DNA of 39,027 bases from Brevundimonas sp. (GCF_018608325.1 NZ_JABAZW010000052.1:74520-113546), one strand, 5' to 3'; shown: positions 1-8,615, counted from the first letter of the stretch. Numbers and translations are program-made. The notes: generated by a model from the letters alone, not told the origin.

Positions 1-788
1 CGCAGGGTCGACCCCGTCAGGGTCAGGCGTTTGACCATGATCCGCATCAGGTCCACCTCGGCCAGCGACCCCGTCAGGGTGGCGATCACTACCCAGCGTC
101 CGCCCGGCTTCAGCGCCCGCAGGTTCAGTTCGGCGTAATCACGTCCCACCATGTCGAGAACCACATCGGCGCCGCCAGCCTCGGCGATGGCGGCGGCCAG
201 GTCATCGGTCTTGGCGTCCAGGCTGATGTCGGCGCCCAGCGCCTTGGCGGCAGCGGTCTTTTCGGCTCCGCGAGAGGTGGCGATGACCTTGGCGCCTGCC
301 GCCTTGGCCATCTGGATGGCGGTGACGCCGATGCCGCTGGTCGCGCCGTGGATCAGCAGGGTCTCGCCCGCCTTCAGGCCGCCCGCCTCGAACACATTGG
401 TGAAGACGGTGAAGACTGTCTCGGGCAGGGCCGCCGCCTGAATGAAATCCAGCCCTTCGGGGATCGGCAGGACGTGGCGGGCGTCGACCGCCGCCTTGTC
501 CGCATAGCCGCCGCCGCCCAGCAGGGCGAAGACCCGGTCGCCTGTCCGCCAGCGGCTGACGTCGTCGCCGACAGCTTCGATCTCGCCTGCCACTTCCAGC
601 CCCAGAACCTCTGATGCGCCGGGGGGCGGGGGATAGGCGCCGATGCGTTGCAGCAGATCGGGACGGTTCACCCCCGCAGCGTGGACGCGGATCAGAACCT
701 GGCCCGGTCCCGGCGTGGGATCAGGGCGTTCGGCCAAGGTCAAGGCTTCCGCCGAGCCTGAGCCGCCGTCGATGGTGATGATGCGCAT
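1..788 (-). CDS. NAD(P)H-quinone oxidoreductase, zinc-free MDR family (3' end outside window)
   Basis: The minus strand reads open from an ATG at 788 to the window edge, giving about 262 residues of a protein usually near 325. It starts MRIITIDGGSGSAEALTLAE. An N-terminal GroES-like fold carries GVNRPDLLQR, the signature of the quinone-oxidoreductase/PIG3 branch of the medium-chain dehydrogenases. A Rossmann nucleotide-binding segment with IHGATSGIGVTAIQMAK follows. No zinc-ligand cysteines are visible, as expected for this branch. The family reduces quinones or enals with NADPH in the cytosol; the substrate here cannot be told. The upstream bases show only a weak GGAG. It is divergent from the DUF1192 gene. 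The C-terminus is missing because of the window edge, not because of damage. Confidence 0.88.
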   Translation of the reverse strand, partial: MRIITIDGGSGSAEALTLAERPDPTPGPGQVLIRVHAAGVNRPDLLQRIGAYPPPPGASEVLGLEVAGEIEAVGDDVSRWRTGDRVFALLGGGGYADKAAVDARHVLPIPEGLDFIQAAALPETVFTVFTNVFEAGGLKAGETLLIHGATSGIGVTAIQMAKAAGAKVIATSRGAEKTAAAKALGADISLDAKTDDLAAAIAEAGGADVVLDMVGRDYAELNLRALKPGGRWVVIATLTGSLAEVDLMRIMVKRLTLTGSTL

Positions 789-882
789 GAAGGGGCTCCG
801 CTTGCATTCGTCCGTGTCCGGGCGCTCTCATATGGGTTTGAGGCCGTGTCAGGCCAGTGCAACAGAGGCAGAAAGGGACGCC

Positions 883-1086
883 ATGTTTGAGGATCTCGAA
901 CCCCGCCCCCAGCGCGGCGAGGCGCTGACCGCATTGTCGCGGGAAGATCTGGATCTGGTTTCTGTAGGTGACCTGCAGGAGCGGATTGAGGCGCTGGAGC
1001 GTGAAATCGCGCGCAGTCGGGCGGCCATAGAGGCCAAACAATCCAAGAAGAATGCCGCAGACGCCTTGTTCAACTTCGGATCGTGA
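883..1086 (+). CDS. DUF1192 family small protein
   Basis: This 67-residue acidic protein starts MFEDLEPRPQRGEALT and contains the conserved LSREDLDLVSVGDLQERI segment, followed by a short heptad-like helix with paired Glu/Arg residues that could form a coiled coil. This matches the alphaproteobacterial DUF1192 family, whose function is unknown. The ATG at 883 is chosen because a Shine-Dalgarno-like AAAGGGA lies just upstream; the longer in-frame opening toward 643 runs antisense to the quinone oxidoreductase and is not family-like. Ninety-two bases separate it from rcdA in the same direction. Cotranscription of the two is likely but not shown. Confidence 0.82.
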   Translation: MFEDLEPRPQRGEALTALSREDLDLVSVGDLQERIEALEREIARSRAAIEAKQSKKNAADALFNFGS

Positions 1087-1178
1087 ATCGTCCGTTAAGG
1101 GAAATCATGGCATGATGGTTGCAGGTTTGACGCAACAGGCGCCGTCATGGGCCCATTTCAGGACCAACCCTAGATCCG

Positions 1179-1709
1179 ATGATGATGTCTGATACGACCC
1201 CGCATTCGGCACAGACCTCGGCGGCCGCGCTGGAACGTGGACGCACGGTGCGTGACTTCGCCCGTTCCGAGCTGTTTGACCGCACCTTCCGCGAAGGCAT
1301 GGAACTAGTCGAGGAGACCGCCGCCTATCTGGACGGCGAGGGGCGCCGCGATTCCAAGATTCTGTCGCGGGCTGCGGCCCTGGCCTATGCCGCCGAGAGC
1401 ATGAAGCTGACGACGCGCCTGATGCAGATTGCATCCTGGCTGTTGGTGCAGCGGGCCGTGCGCGAAGACGACATGACCGCCGAGGCCGCCTGCGCGCCGC
1501 GCTATCGTCTCAACGCCCGCAAGGTCGAGACCGAGCCCAGCCACGCCGAACTGCCCATCGCCCTGATCGAATATGTGGTGCGTTCCGAGAAACTGTTCGA
1601 CCGCGCCCTGTATCTGGACCGGCGCATGTATCTGGATGGTCAGGACGAAACGCCTGAGAACCCGGTGCTGAGCCAACTGGGCATGCTGGAAGCAGCGTTC
1701 AGGGAGTAG
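1179..1709 (+). CDS. rcdA: RcdA-like DUF1465 protein (regulator of CtrA degradation)
   Basis: The 176-residue product contains FREGMELVEETAAYLDG, then SRAAALAYAAESMKLTTRL and MQIASWLLVQRAV, the core of the DUF1465 family. The Caulobacter member RcdA is an adaptor that helps deliver CtrA and other substrates to ClpXP at the cell pole during the G1-S transition. The function here is inferred from the family. The protein is soluble and helical, with no signal peptide. The start is ambiguous because three ATG codons stand in tandem at 1179, 1182 and 1185, and no strong ribosome binding site decides between them. It ends in an intergenic repeat and terminator shared with the convergent L,D-transpeptidase. 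Confidence 0.85.
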   Translation: MMMSDTTPHSAQTSAAALERGRTVRDFARSELFDRTFREGMELVEETAAYLDGEGRRDSKILSRAAALAYAAESMKLTTRLMQIASWLLVQRAVREDDMTAEAACAPRYRLNARKVETEPSHAELPIALIEYVVRSEKLFDRALYLDRRMYLDGQDETPENPVLSQLGMLEAAFRE

Positions 1710-1720
1710 GGTCGCTTATT

Positions 1721-1745
1721 CTCCCTCCCCGGGACGGGGAGGGAG
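1721..1745. repeat. GC-rich palindrome ctccctcccc/ggggagggag
   Basis: Perfect 10-bp arms at 1721-1730 and 1736-1745 surround a five-base loop. A very similar palindrome lies at 7090-7116. The sequence up to 1870 (GGATGAGGGG, then CCCTCACCC, then the hairpin at 1848) looks like one compound intergenic element filling the convergent gap between rcdA and the L,D-transpeptidase. No T-tract follows this first palindrome, so it is better called a dispersed repeat than a terminator. Confidence 0.6.
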
Positions 1746-1847
1746 GCCCGTAGGGCCGGATGAGGGGCTGTTCGCCGAGTTGGCTACGTCGCCGTGACCC
1801 TCACCCTTTCACATAAGAACGATCGCTGGCGCTCTCGTGCGTTCAAG

Positions 1848-1877
1848 CCCTCTCCCAACGGGAGAGGGTTGTTTTTT
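1848..1877 (+). terminator. Rho-independent terminator after rcdA
   Basis: Nine-bp perfect arms ccctctccc (1848-1856) and gggagaggg (1860-1868) enclose a three-base loop and are followed on the plus strand by TTGTTTTTT. It would end transcription from rcdA. The tail touches the stop codon of the convergent L,D-transpeptidase. Confidence 0.75.
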
Positions 1878-3441
1878 ACGGCCCGACGTCGCTGGCGTCG
1901 CGGCGGCCGCCGTCGTCGATGGGCTTGGGCAGGTTGACGGCGATGCCGAGCGCCTGGGCCAGTTTGTCGTCGCGGCCATAGCCGTCTTCACGGAAGGCCA
2001 CGCGGCCCTGACCGTCCACGAAGGCGGTCCAGTACAGCAGGCGCACCGAGATTTCGCGGCCGGTGGTGACGCGGGTCGTTTCGCGGCTGTCCTGGGCGGC
2101 GTCGAACTGGTTCAGTTTGGTCGGGTCGGGCGACAGCAGAAGGCGGGCGAACTCGACCGCATCCTGCACCCGGACGCAGCCGTGGCTGCGCTGGCGCATG
2201 GACAGGTTGAAGGCGCCCTTGGACGGGGTGTCGTGCAGGAAGATGGCGTAGCTGTCGCGCAGCTCGAACTTCACATAGCCCAGGGCCGAGCGCGGACCGG
2301 CGCGCTGAATGACCGTGCCGTTCTGGACGTACATGTCGTTGGCGGCCAGATAGCCGGGACCCTTGGGCAGGATTTCGCGACGGGCGATGCCGGCGGGCAC
2401 ATACCAGGGCGGATTGGCCACGACCGAGGCGAACGGCTTTTCAAGGCTGGGCGTCTGGTTGTCGGCGGAGCCCACGACCACGCGGTTGGAGTGGACCGGC
2501 TTGCCGTCCTTCCAATAGACCATGATGGCGGCGGCGGTGTTGACCTCGATCCGTTCGGGCGCGACGTCGCGCTTCAGCCAGCGGCGGCGTTCCAGGTTCA
2601 GGGCGATCTGGCGGGCGCGGTTCTCGGCGGTGGCCGACAGCGAGCGCTGGGTGCCTGCGCCAACGCGACCATCGGCGCCCAGGCCGTGACGGACCTGGAA
2701 GCCCTCGACCGCCTTTTGCAGTTCCGAACTATAGGTCAGACCCTGGGCCTTGAGGCGGGCGCCGTCCGCAGATGTCAGATCACCTTCTGCGACCAGACGG
2801 TCGATCAGCGCAGGAATGCGGCGGTCGCTGGCGTTGGGCTCGATGGTCGGACCGGCGGGGAAGGCAGGCCAGCCGCCTTGCGCCGCGATCCTGCGATAAC
2901 GGACATAACCGGCGGACAGATTCTGATAGCCGATGTCGGTCGGGGCCAGACCTTCGAACCAGTCCAGCAGAATGTTGCGGTTCAAAGCGTCCGACAGGCC
3001 GCGCGGCAGGTCGACGCGATTCTTCTGCATCTCCCACAGGTCCTCGACCGTTTCGGGGCGCACCTTGCCAATCGCCAGGGCGCGGCCATAGCCGAGGGCC
3101 GCCGCTGTGGTGCGCAGGTCGGACGATGCGGGGTCCGCCGCCAAGCCGACGAAATCGAAGAAGTCGCCGGATGCCAGTCCATGACGCTCGGAGCGTTGGG
3201 CCACGGCGTTCAGGGCGCGGATGCGCTCGGCGTTCCAGACTGGACGCCAGCCGTTCATTTCATAGAAGGCGCGGACGTCGGGCTGCTGGGCCTGGGGCAG
3301 GCGGCTGATCTGGTCGTTGAAGCTGTTGTAGAAGGCGGTCGCCTCCGGGGTCCGCTGCACATAGACCTGTTGTGCGCGCGCCGTAGAGCCGAGGGCCATG
3401 GTCGCGGTCGCGACGCCCAGACCCAGTTCCCGTCTATTCAT
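1876..3441 (-). CDS. Secreted L,D-transpeptidase, YcbB-like (YkuD catalytic domain)
   Basis: The protein has 521 residues. The N-terminus MNRRELGLGVATATMALGST, with cleavage near ARAQQ, is an export signal whose paired arginines are compatible with Tat or Sec. A scaffold region follows, then a peptidoglycan-binding helix bundle at about 238-268 (LQKAVEGFQVRHGLGADG). The YkuD domain spans about 300-430, with FLHDTP at about 402 and the catalytic SHGCVR motif with Cys at about 422. This order and length match the YcbB/LdtD class, which forms 3-3 cross-links in periplasmic peptidoglycan or attaches proteins to it. The gene stands alone, between rcdA (convergent) and rpmE (upstream, same strand, separated by a terminator). 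Confidence 0.9.
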   Translation of the reverse strand: MNRRELGLGVATATMALGSTARAQQVYVQRTPEATAFYNSFNDQISRLPQAQQPDVRAFYEMNGWRPVWNAERIRALNAVAQRSERHGLASGDFFDFVGLAADPASSDLRTTAAALGYGRALAIGKVRPETVEDLWEMQKNRVDLPRGLSDALNRNILLDWFEGLAPTDIGYQNLSAGYVRYRRIAAQGGWPAFPAGPTIEPNASDRRIPALIDRLVAEGDLTSADGARLKAQGLTYSSELQKAVEGFQVRHGLGADGRVGAGTQRSLSATAENRARQIALNLERRRWLKRDVAPERIEVNTAAAIMVYWKDGKPVHSNRVVVGSADNQTPSLEKPFASVVANPPWYVPAGIARREILPKGPGYLAANDMYVQNGTVIQRAGPRSALGYVKFELRDSYAIFLHDTPSKGAFNLSMRQRSHGCVRVQDAVEFARLLLSPDPTKLNQFDAAQDSRETTRVTTGREISVRLLYWTAFVDGQGRVAFREDGYGRDDKLAQALGIAVNLPKPIDDGGRRDASDVGP

Positions 3442-3532
3442 AGCCAGTCTGCTTCTCGATCAGTTCGACTCCCGTGGATCGACGCCCTTGTTTTGCCTTA
3501 CCCCGAACGCCCGTATGTTATCGGCGTTCCAG

Positions 3533-3566
3533 ACAAACAAAAAGCGCCGGTCCTGCGACCGACGCT
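3533..3566 (-). terminator. Rho-independent terminator of rpmE
   Basis: Read on the minus strand, ten-base arms (3566-3557 and 3552-3543) pair around a CGCAG-type loop with one G-U wobble. They are followed by TTTTTGTTTGT (3542-3532). It lies 42 bases beyond the rpmE stop codon. Confidence 0.85.
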
Positions 3567-3607
3567 CTTCGTGACCATAATGCTGCAGTATGCCGCAGCG
3601 TCGGGTC

Positions 3608-3832
3608 TTACTTCTTGATGAAGCCGCCGAACTTGTTGTTGAAGCGCGAAACGCGACCGGCGCGGTCCAGCATCTGGGCGTTGCCGCCGGTCCAGGCCGG
3701 GTGCGTCGACGGGTCGATGTCGAGCGCCAGCTTGTCGCCTTCCTTACCGTAGGTCGAACGGGTCTGGTAGGTGCTGCCATCGGTCATCACGACGGTGATG
3801 AAGTGGTAGTCGGGGTGCGTATCGGGCTTCAT
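3608..3832 (-). CDS. rpmE: 50S ribosomal protein L31
   Basis: A 74-residue protein beginning [19 protein letters not shown], with the L31 signature [13 protein letters not shown] and the ending [12 protein letters not shown]. It is a structural protein of the large ribosomal subunit that contacts the 30S head. It lacks the N-terminal cysteine pairs of zinc-binding L31, so it is the cysteine-free form. It has its own terminator. A hairpin followed by pyrimidine-rich sequence lies in its leader (3893-3910), described separately. Confidence 0.96.
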   Translation of the reverse strand: MKPDTHPDYHFITVVMTDGSTYQTRSTYGKEGDKLALDIDPSTHPAWTGGNAQMLDRAGRVSRFNNKFGGFIKK

Positions 3833-3892
3833 GGTGGTCGTCCGGTCTCGCGCGGTGACGATGCCGACCGTCCGTGCGCATGAAATGAGAAA

Positions 3893-3910
3893 CCCGCCGA
3901 TTAGGGCGGG
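3893..3910 (-). promoter_or_regulatory. Hairpin in the rpmE leader, possible attenuator
   Basis: Arms cccgcc (3893-3898) and ggcggg (3905-3910) can pair. On the minus strand the hairpin is followed by TTTCTCATTT, which resembles a weak intrinsic terminator. It sits about 60 bases upstream of the rpmE start, and no minus-strand gene lies upstream for it to terminate. A role in L31 autoregulation is a guess. Confidence 0.35.
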
Positions 3911-3963
3911 AATGAGCGGCGGCGTTTACACCGGGGGGCGTTCCGGGGCAAGAGGCGGACGCA

Positions 3964-5823
3964 ATGACTGATCTTCCTCCTGCCGCATCCCATCATTCCG
4001 CCCGGGCCGAGCTGGAGGGCCGCCCCAGCGCGGGCGCCCTGCTGGCCGAGCAAATGTCAGAGGCGGGCGAGAAACGCGCCAAGCGCCGCGACGTGCGCCC
4101 GCTGGCGCGACTGATTCCCTATGCCATGCGCCACAAGGGCCATGCCCTGATGGCGGTGTTCTGGCTGCTGCTGTCGACCTCGGCGTCGCTGGGGCTGACG
4201 GCGCTGGCGCGTGGAGCCATCGACCATGGGTTTGAGGCGGGTGGCGCGAACCTGAATATCTGGTTCCTGCTGCTGGGAGCCAACGCCCTGTTCCTGGGGC
4301 TGGCCACCGCCGCCCGCTATTATTACGTCACCCGCACGGGCGAGCGCGTGATCGCGGATCTGCGTAAGGGTTTGTTCGGGCGCATCCTGACGCTGGACCC
4401 GTCCTTCTACGCCCACATGCGTACGGGCGAGGTGCTGTCGCGCCTGACCACGGACATTGCTCTGGTCGAGACGCTGATGACCACGTCGGTGTCCTATGCG
4501 CTGCGCAACTTCCTGACCCTGATCGGGGGCGTGGCTCTGTTGTTCTTCGTCAGTCCCAAGCTGACCGGTCTGGTGCTGCTGATCGTACCGTTCCTGTTGG
4601 GGCCGATCTTCATTTTCGGTCGTCGAGTGCGCAAGCTGACGGTCAAGTCGCAGGATCGCTTCGCTAACGCCGTTGGTTTCGCCGGTGAAAGCGTCGACGC
4701 CATCGAGACGGTGCAGGCGTTCGGCCGTGAGCGCAGCGCCATCAACCGTTTTGGCGCAGCGGTGGAGGATGCGTTTGCGGCATCCTTGACCCGTATGGCG
4801 GCGCGGGCCTGGATGACGGCCCTGATTATCGTCGTCATGTTTGGCGGCGTGACCCTGGTGCTGTGGCTGGGCGCGCAGGATGTGGTCGCAGGCACGATGT
4901 CGCCGGGCGCCTTGCTGCAGTTCGTGCTGCTGTCGGTGTTCGCTGCGGGCGCCGTGGGCGCGCTGGGCGAAAGCTGGGGCGACGTACAAAAGGCGGCGGG
5001 CGCCATGGAGCGGATCGAAGAACTGATGCGCGCCGTGCCGGGCATCGCGCCACCCGCCCACGCCACCGCCCTGCCTCAGCCGCCGCGCGGCGAGGTGTCG
5101 ATGTCGGCGGTCGGCTTCTCCTATCCGGGGCGTCCTGATCTGCCTGCGCTGAAGGGCTTCAGCCTGACCGTGCGGCCGGGTGAGACGGTGGCTCTGGTCG
5201 GGCCGTCGGGGGCTGGCAAGTCGACGGTCTTCCGCCTGCTGCTGCGTTTTTATGATCCGCAGACGGGTCTGGTGTCGGTGGACGGCGTGGACGTGCGAGA
5301 GGCTGATCCGGTCGCCGTGCGCAATCGTTTCGCCTGGGTGTCGCAGGAAACGCCGCTGTTCTCGGGCTCAGCGCTCGAGAATATCCAGTTCGGTCGCGAA
5401 GAGACGACGCTGGACGAGGCCCGGATCGTCGCCGAGAAGGCCCAGGCGCTGGGCTTCATCGAGGCCCTGCCGGAAGGTTTCGACACGCCTCTGGGCGAAC
5501 GCGGCAAGAGTCTGTCTGGCGGTCAGCGCCAGCGTTTGGCCATCGCCCGCGCTCTGGTCCGCGATGCGCCGATCCTGCTGCTGGACGAAGCCACCAGCGC
5601 GCTGGACGCCGAGAGCGAACGTCTGGTGCAGGTCGCGCTGGATCAGGCGATGGAGGAGCGCACCACCCTGGTCATCGCCCACCGTCTGGCCACCGTTCTG
5701 CGCGCCGACCGCATCGTGGTGATGGATGATGGCCGCGTGGTCGAGGAGGGCACGCACGAGCAACTGGTGGCGCAGGGCGGCCTCTACGCCCGTCTGGCTG
5801 AGTTGCAGTTTCGGGCGACGTAA
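3964..5823 (+). CDS. ABC exporter, fused permease and ATPase (MsbA/lipid-drug type)
   Basis: A 619-residue half-transporter. An N-terminal cytosolic tail of about 60 residues precedes a six-helix ABC membrane domain (about 65-350), including FWLLLSTSASLGLTALARGA and an intracellular loop with FYAHMRTGEVLSRLTTDI. The ATPase domain (about 375-615) holds Walker A GPSGAGKST near 415, LSGGQRQRLAIARA, Walker B ILLLDEATSALD and the switch IAHRL. Such proteins work as homodimers in the inner membrane and export lipids, peptides or drugs; the substrate is not deducible. It stands alone, facing away from rpmE, and ends in a long inverted repeat shared with the convergent glpQ-like gene. Confidence 0.93.
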   Translation: MTDLPPAASHHSARAELEGRPSAGALLAEQMSEAGEKRAKRRDVRPLARLIPYAMRHKGHALMAVFWLLLSTSASLGLTALARGAIDHGFEAGGANLNIWFLLLGANALFLGLATAARYYYVTRTGERVIADLRKGLFGRILTLDPSFYAHMRTGEVLSRLTTDIALVETLMTTSVSYALRNFLTLIGGVALLFFVSPKLTGLVLLIVPFLLGPIFIFGRRVRKLTVKSQDRFANAVGFAGESVDAIETVQAFGRERSAINRFGAAVEDAFAASLTRMAARAWMTALIIVVMFGGVTLVLWLGAQDVVAGTMSPGALLQFVLLSVFAAGAVGALGESWGDVQKAAGAMERIEELMRAVPGIAPPAHATALPQPPRGEVSMSAVGFSYPGRPDLPALKGFSLTVRPGETVALVGPSGAGKSTVFRLLLRFYDPQTGLVSVDGVDVREADPVAVRNRFAWVSQETPLFSGSALENIQFGREETTLDEARIVAEKAQALGFIEALPEGFDTPLGERGKSLSGGQRQRLAIARALVRDAPILLLDEATSALDAESERLVQVALDQAMEERTTLVIAHRLATVLRADRIVVMDDGRVVEEGTHEQLVAQGGLYARLAELQFRAT

Positions 5824-5866
5824 GGGGCTAGGACCAATCGACATTCAGTCGGTAGAAATCCTAGAT

Positions 5867-5995
5867 CGTCATTCCGGGGCTGAGCGAAGCGATGAACCCG
5901 GAACCCAGGACTACAGCCACATCGCTGGATGCATTCGACGTCGGATGCGAGCCTCCTGGGTTCCGGGTTCGTCCTGCGGACGCCCCGGAATGACG
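5867..5995. repeat. Long intergenic inverted repeat (about 130 bp, potential cruciform)
   Basis: Outer arms cgtcattccggggc (5867-5880) and gccccggaatgacg (5982-5995) are perfect 14-bp inverted repeats. Inner arms of 17 bp (5894-5910 and 5954-5970) are also perfect. A shorter copy with the same outer motif lies at 17355-17400. It fills the gap between two convergent genes and could act as a bidirectional terminator. Elements with ATTCCGGGG ends are common dispersed repeats in alphaproteobacteria. No transposase is present. Confidence 0.85.
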
Positions 5996-6008
5996 GTGTC
6001 GATTAAAC

Positions 6009-7040
6009 CTAGCGCAGCCCCTCGCGCGCCAGTGCAGGAAAGTCGCTGAAGATGGCGTCCACGCCCGTCTCTGACAGGGCGTGGACATAGCCCGCCATGT
6101 CGCCGTGGGCGCCGGGCAGGGCGCCCGAGCGGTATTCCAGCGGAAGGAAGAAGTTTTCCGCCCTCAGGGTCCAGACCACGACCTTCAGGCCTTCGGCATG
6201 GGCGTCGGTGACCAAGGGTGAGGGCGCGATCGAACGGCCCTGTGTATCGCGTGGGATCACCAGCGTCACGTCCGGCGCGACCCAGGCGGCATAGGCGGCG
6301 ACGGCCTTCAGGCCTTCAGGCGTGATCATCTGGGCATAGGTCAGGTCAGGGCGATCCTCGGGCGCGCCGCCTGCGCCGATCAGTTGCGCCAGCGGGGCCT
6401 TGATGCGGCGGGACAGCCGCTCCAGCGGTCCGACCTCGAAACACTGGATGATGATCGGAGCATCTGCGCCCGTCAGGTTCAGCCGCTCCAGTTCGGCGAC
6501 GAAGGCGTCCTCCATCGGCAGGCCGATTCCGGCGAAATAGGTCGGGTGTTTCAGCTCAGGCGCGACGGCGATGGTGCGGCCTGTGCGAGCGGACGCGGCG
6601 CGCGCGATTTCGACCACCTCGTCGAAGGTCAGGATCGGGTCGCGCCCGTCATAAGCGACATTGCCGGTGCGGACCTGCGGCAGACGTTCGCGGGCGCGCA
6701 GGGTCTTCAACTCGGCCAGGGTGAAGTCTTCGGTGAACCAACCGGTGGTCACAACGCCGTCGATGGTTTTGGTTGTCTTGCGGTCGGCGTATTCGGGACG
6801 GCTGGCGATATCGGTGGTGCCGCCGATCTCGTTTTCATGCCGGTCGATGAAGACGCCGTCCTTGGACATGACCAGATCGGGCTCGATCACGTCCGCGCCC
6901 TGTTCGATGGCCAGCTCATAGGCGGAACGGGTGTGTTCGGGCCGTTCGCCCGATGCGCCGCGGTGGGCGATGATCAGGGGCTGGGCCACGGCAGGGGCTC
7001 CTGTGTACAGGATCAGGGCGGTCAGGATGGCGCGGATCAT
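6009..7040 (-). CDS. Periplasmic glycerophosphodiester phosphodiesterase
   Basis: A 343-residue protein with signal peptide MIRAILTALILYTGAPAVAQ. The catalytic elements of the GDPD fold follow at once: IIAHRGASGERPEHT (HRG), the acid pair in VIEPDLVMSKDG, and FIDRHENEIGGTTDI. The length, signal peptide and long insertions match the periplasmic GlpQ type, which hydrolyses glycerophosphodiesters to glycerol-3-phosphate and an alcohol in a calcium-dependent way. It lies 85 bases downstream of the inositol monophosphatase on the same strand, with a palindromic repeat between. The start is ATG at 7040, directly at the signal peptide. Confidence 0.92.
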   Translation of the reverse strand: MIRAILTALILYTGAPAVAQPLIIAHRGASGERPEHTRSAYELAIEQGADVIEPDLVMSKDGVFIDRHENEIGGTTDIASRPEYADRKTTKTIDGVVTTGWFTEDFTLAELKTLRARERLPQVRTGNVAYDGRDPILTFDEVVEIARAASARTGRTIAVAPELKHPTYFAGIGLPMEDAFVAELERLNLTGADAPIIIQCFEVGPLERLSRRIKAPLAQLIGAGGAPEDRPDLTYAQMITPEGLKAVAAYAAWVAPDVTLVIPRDTQGRSIAPSPLVTDAHAEGLKVVVWTLRAENFFLPLEYRSGALPGAHGDMAGYVHALSETGVDAIFSDFPALAREGLR

Positions 7041-7089
7041 GGCCTTTGGATAGGGCCGGGACGCGACGCAGGCATGACAGCGCCGGATG

Positions 7090-7116
7090 CTCTCCCTCCC
7101 CGTCGGGGAGGGAGAG
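7090..7116. repeat. GC-rich palindrome, second copy
   Basis: Perfect 12-bp arms ctctccctcccc (7090-7101) and ggggagggagag (7105-7116) flank a three-base loop. It has the same motif as the element at 1721-1745. No T-tract follows on either strand. It lies between two minus-strand genes. Confidence 0.65.
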
Positions 7117-7125
7117 GCTTTGAGC

Positions 7126-7932
7126 TTACGCGCCCTGCAGAACCTTGCGCAGTTGCGGGTGCAGTTCGGGGTTGGACGCCAGGATGGTCGAGCCAGTCTT
7201 GGGATCGCCGTCGTTGTCGATGGTGGTCACGCGGCCGCCAGCCTCGGTGACGAACAGGATGCCTGCCGCCACGTCCCAAGGCTTCAGGTTGCGCTCATAA
7301 TAGGCGTCATAGCGGCCTGCGGCGACCCAGGCGAAGTCCAGGGCGGCGGAGCCAAGGCGACGGATGCCGGCAACGCGCTGACCCACGGCGTGAATGTCCT
7401 TGATGGCCTGGGCGTGTCCCGACTTGCCGATGAAGGGCAGGCCGGTGGCGATCAGGCTTTCGGACAGGTCGCGACGACCGGCGACACGAATGCGCTGGTC
7501 ATTCAGATAGCAGCCCTTGCCTTTTTCGGCCCAGAACAGTTCGTTCATGACGGGGTTGTAGGTGACGCCCGCGACGATCTCGCTGGAGCCGTCAGGCGCA
7601 CGGCGCTCCAGGCCCACCGTGATGGCGAAATGGGGCATGGCGTGCATGAAGTTGGTGGTGCCGTCGATCGGATCGACGATCCAGGTGTGCGATTTGTCGG
7701 TGCCTTCGACCATGCCGCGTTCCTCGCCCAGGAAGCCATAGCCGGGGCGGGCCTTCATCAGCAGTTCGAACAGGGTGTCTTCGGCGCGCAGGTCGGCAGC
7801 GGTGACGAAATCACCGGGGCCCTTGCGGGAAACCTGAAGCTGGGAGACTTCGCCGAAGTCGCGCATCATCGGACGGGCGGTCTTGCGGACCGCATCGGTC
7901 ATGACTTGAAGAAGGGCGGAGGCGAGAGCCAT
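7126..7932 (-). CDS. Inositol-1-monophosphatase family protein (SuhB-like)
   Basis: A 268-residue protein from ATG 7932. It carries the metal-binding motifs of the lithium-sensitive phosphatase family: GEERG, then WIVDPIDGTTNFMHAMPHF, and near the C-terminus NLKPWDVAAGILFVTEAGG. The family hydrolyses inositol phosphates and related sugar phosphates in the cytosol with magnesium; some members (SuhB) also act in rRNA transcription. The start at 7932 is preferred because AGGAGA (7941-7946) lies eight bases upstream; an in-frame codon at 7965 has no such site. It lies 117 bases downstream of efp, beyond the efp terminator. Confidence 0.92.
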   Translation of the reverse strand: MALASALLQVMTDAVRKTARPMMRDFGEVSQLQVSRKGPGDFVTAADLRAEDTLFELLMKARPGYGFLGEERGMVEGTDKSHTWIVDPIDGTTNFMHAMPHFAITVGLERRAPDGSSEIVAGVTYNPVMNELFWAEKGKGCYLNDQRIRVAGRRDLSESLIATGLPFIGKSGHAQAIKDIHAVGQRVAGIRRLGSAALDFAWVAAGRYDAYYERNLKPWDVAAGILFVTEAGGRVTTIDNDGDPKTGSTILASNPELHPQLRKVLQGA

Positions 7933-8010
7933 GGGGGGAATCTCCTGGTCCGCATGTCCTGACAAGGCCCATTCTTATTGAGATGGGGGCCCGGGCATGC
8001 GGAGAAGTTC

Positions 8011-8040
8011 AAGAAAGGAAACGGCCCCCGAAGGGGCCGT
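8011..8040 (-). terminator. Rho-independent terminator of efp
   Basis: On the minus strand, eight-bp arms ACGGCCCC (8040-8033) and GGGGCCGT (8028-8021) close a loop that includes TTCG, followed by a pyrimidine tract TTTCCTTTCTT. It lies eight bases after the efp stop codon. Confidence 0.85.
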
Positions 8041-8048
8041 CGGTACGC

Positions 8049-8615
8049 TTAGTCTGCGCGGCGGACGTATTCGCCGGTCGCCGTGTCGACGACGATCTTT
8101 TCGCCCGCTGACATATAGGGCGGGATCATGATGCGCACGCCGTTGGAGGCGGTTGCAGGCTTGTAGGAAGAAGAAGCGGTCTGGCCCTTAACGGTCGGCT
8201 CAGTTTCGGCGACTTCCAGAACCACGTGGTCGGGCAGCTCCAGGCCGATCGGACGCTCTTCGTGCGACTCGATGATGACCTTCATGCCTTCCTGCAGGTA
8301 GGGGATGCGGTCTTCGCCGACCCAGCCCTTTTGCAGTTCGATCTGTTCGTAGGTGGCGTCGTCCATGAAGACCAGGCTGTCGCCGTTGTCGAACAGGTAG
8401 GAGTAGTCGCGCTGCTCGAGCGTGACACGCTCGACCTTGTCTTCCGAACGGAAGCGTTCGTTCAGCTTGTTGCCGGTTTCGAGGTTCTTGGCCTCGACGT
8501 TGGCGAAGGCGCCGCCCTTGCCGGGCTTGACGTGGCTGGCCTTGGTGACGACCCACAGGCCGCCATTGTGCTGCAGGACCATGCCGGGCTTGATGGTGTT
8601 ACCGTTGATCTTCAT
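8049..8615 (-). CDS. efp: Translation elongation factor P
   Basis: A 188-residue EF-P with the three expected beta-barrel domains. The tip loop is [11 protein letters not shown], with the modifiable lysine at residue 33 (equivalent to Lys34 in E. coli). The C-terminal domain contains [23 protein letters not shown] rescues ribosomes stalled at polyproline stretches, which is relevant here because an extremely Pro-rich protein is encoded at 12744-13694. No lysine-modification enzyme (EpmA/EpmB) is seen in the window. It is a single gene with its own terminator. Confidence 0.96.
   Translation of the reverse strand: MKINGNTIKPGMVLQHNGGLWVVTKASHVKPGKGGAFANVEAKNLETGNKLNERFRSEDKVERVTLEQRDYSYLFDNGDSLVFMDDATYEQIELQKGWVGEDRIPYLQEGMKVIIESHEERPIGLELPDHVVLEVAETEPTVKGQTASSSYKPATASNGVRIMIPPYMSAGEKIVVDTATGEYVRRAD

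Noticed and set aside
643-882. N-terminal extension of the DUF1192 gene to 643
   Set aside because: It overlaps the quinone oxidoreductase on the other strand, and the family protein starts at 883 with a good ribosome binding site.
1837-3618. Plus-strand open frame of 593 codons opposite the L,D-transpeptidase
   Set aside because: It mirrors a clear enzyme on the other strand, with no domain, no ribosome binding site and a composition typical of antisense frames in GC-rich DNA.
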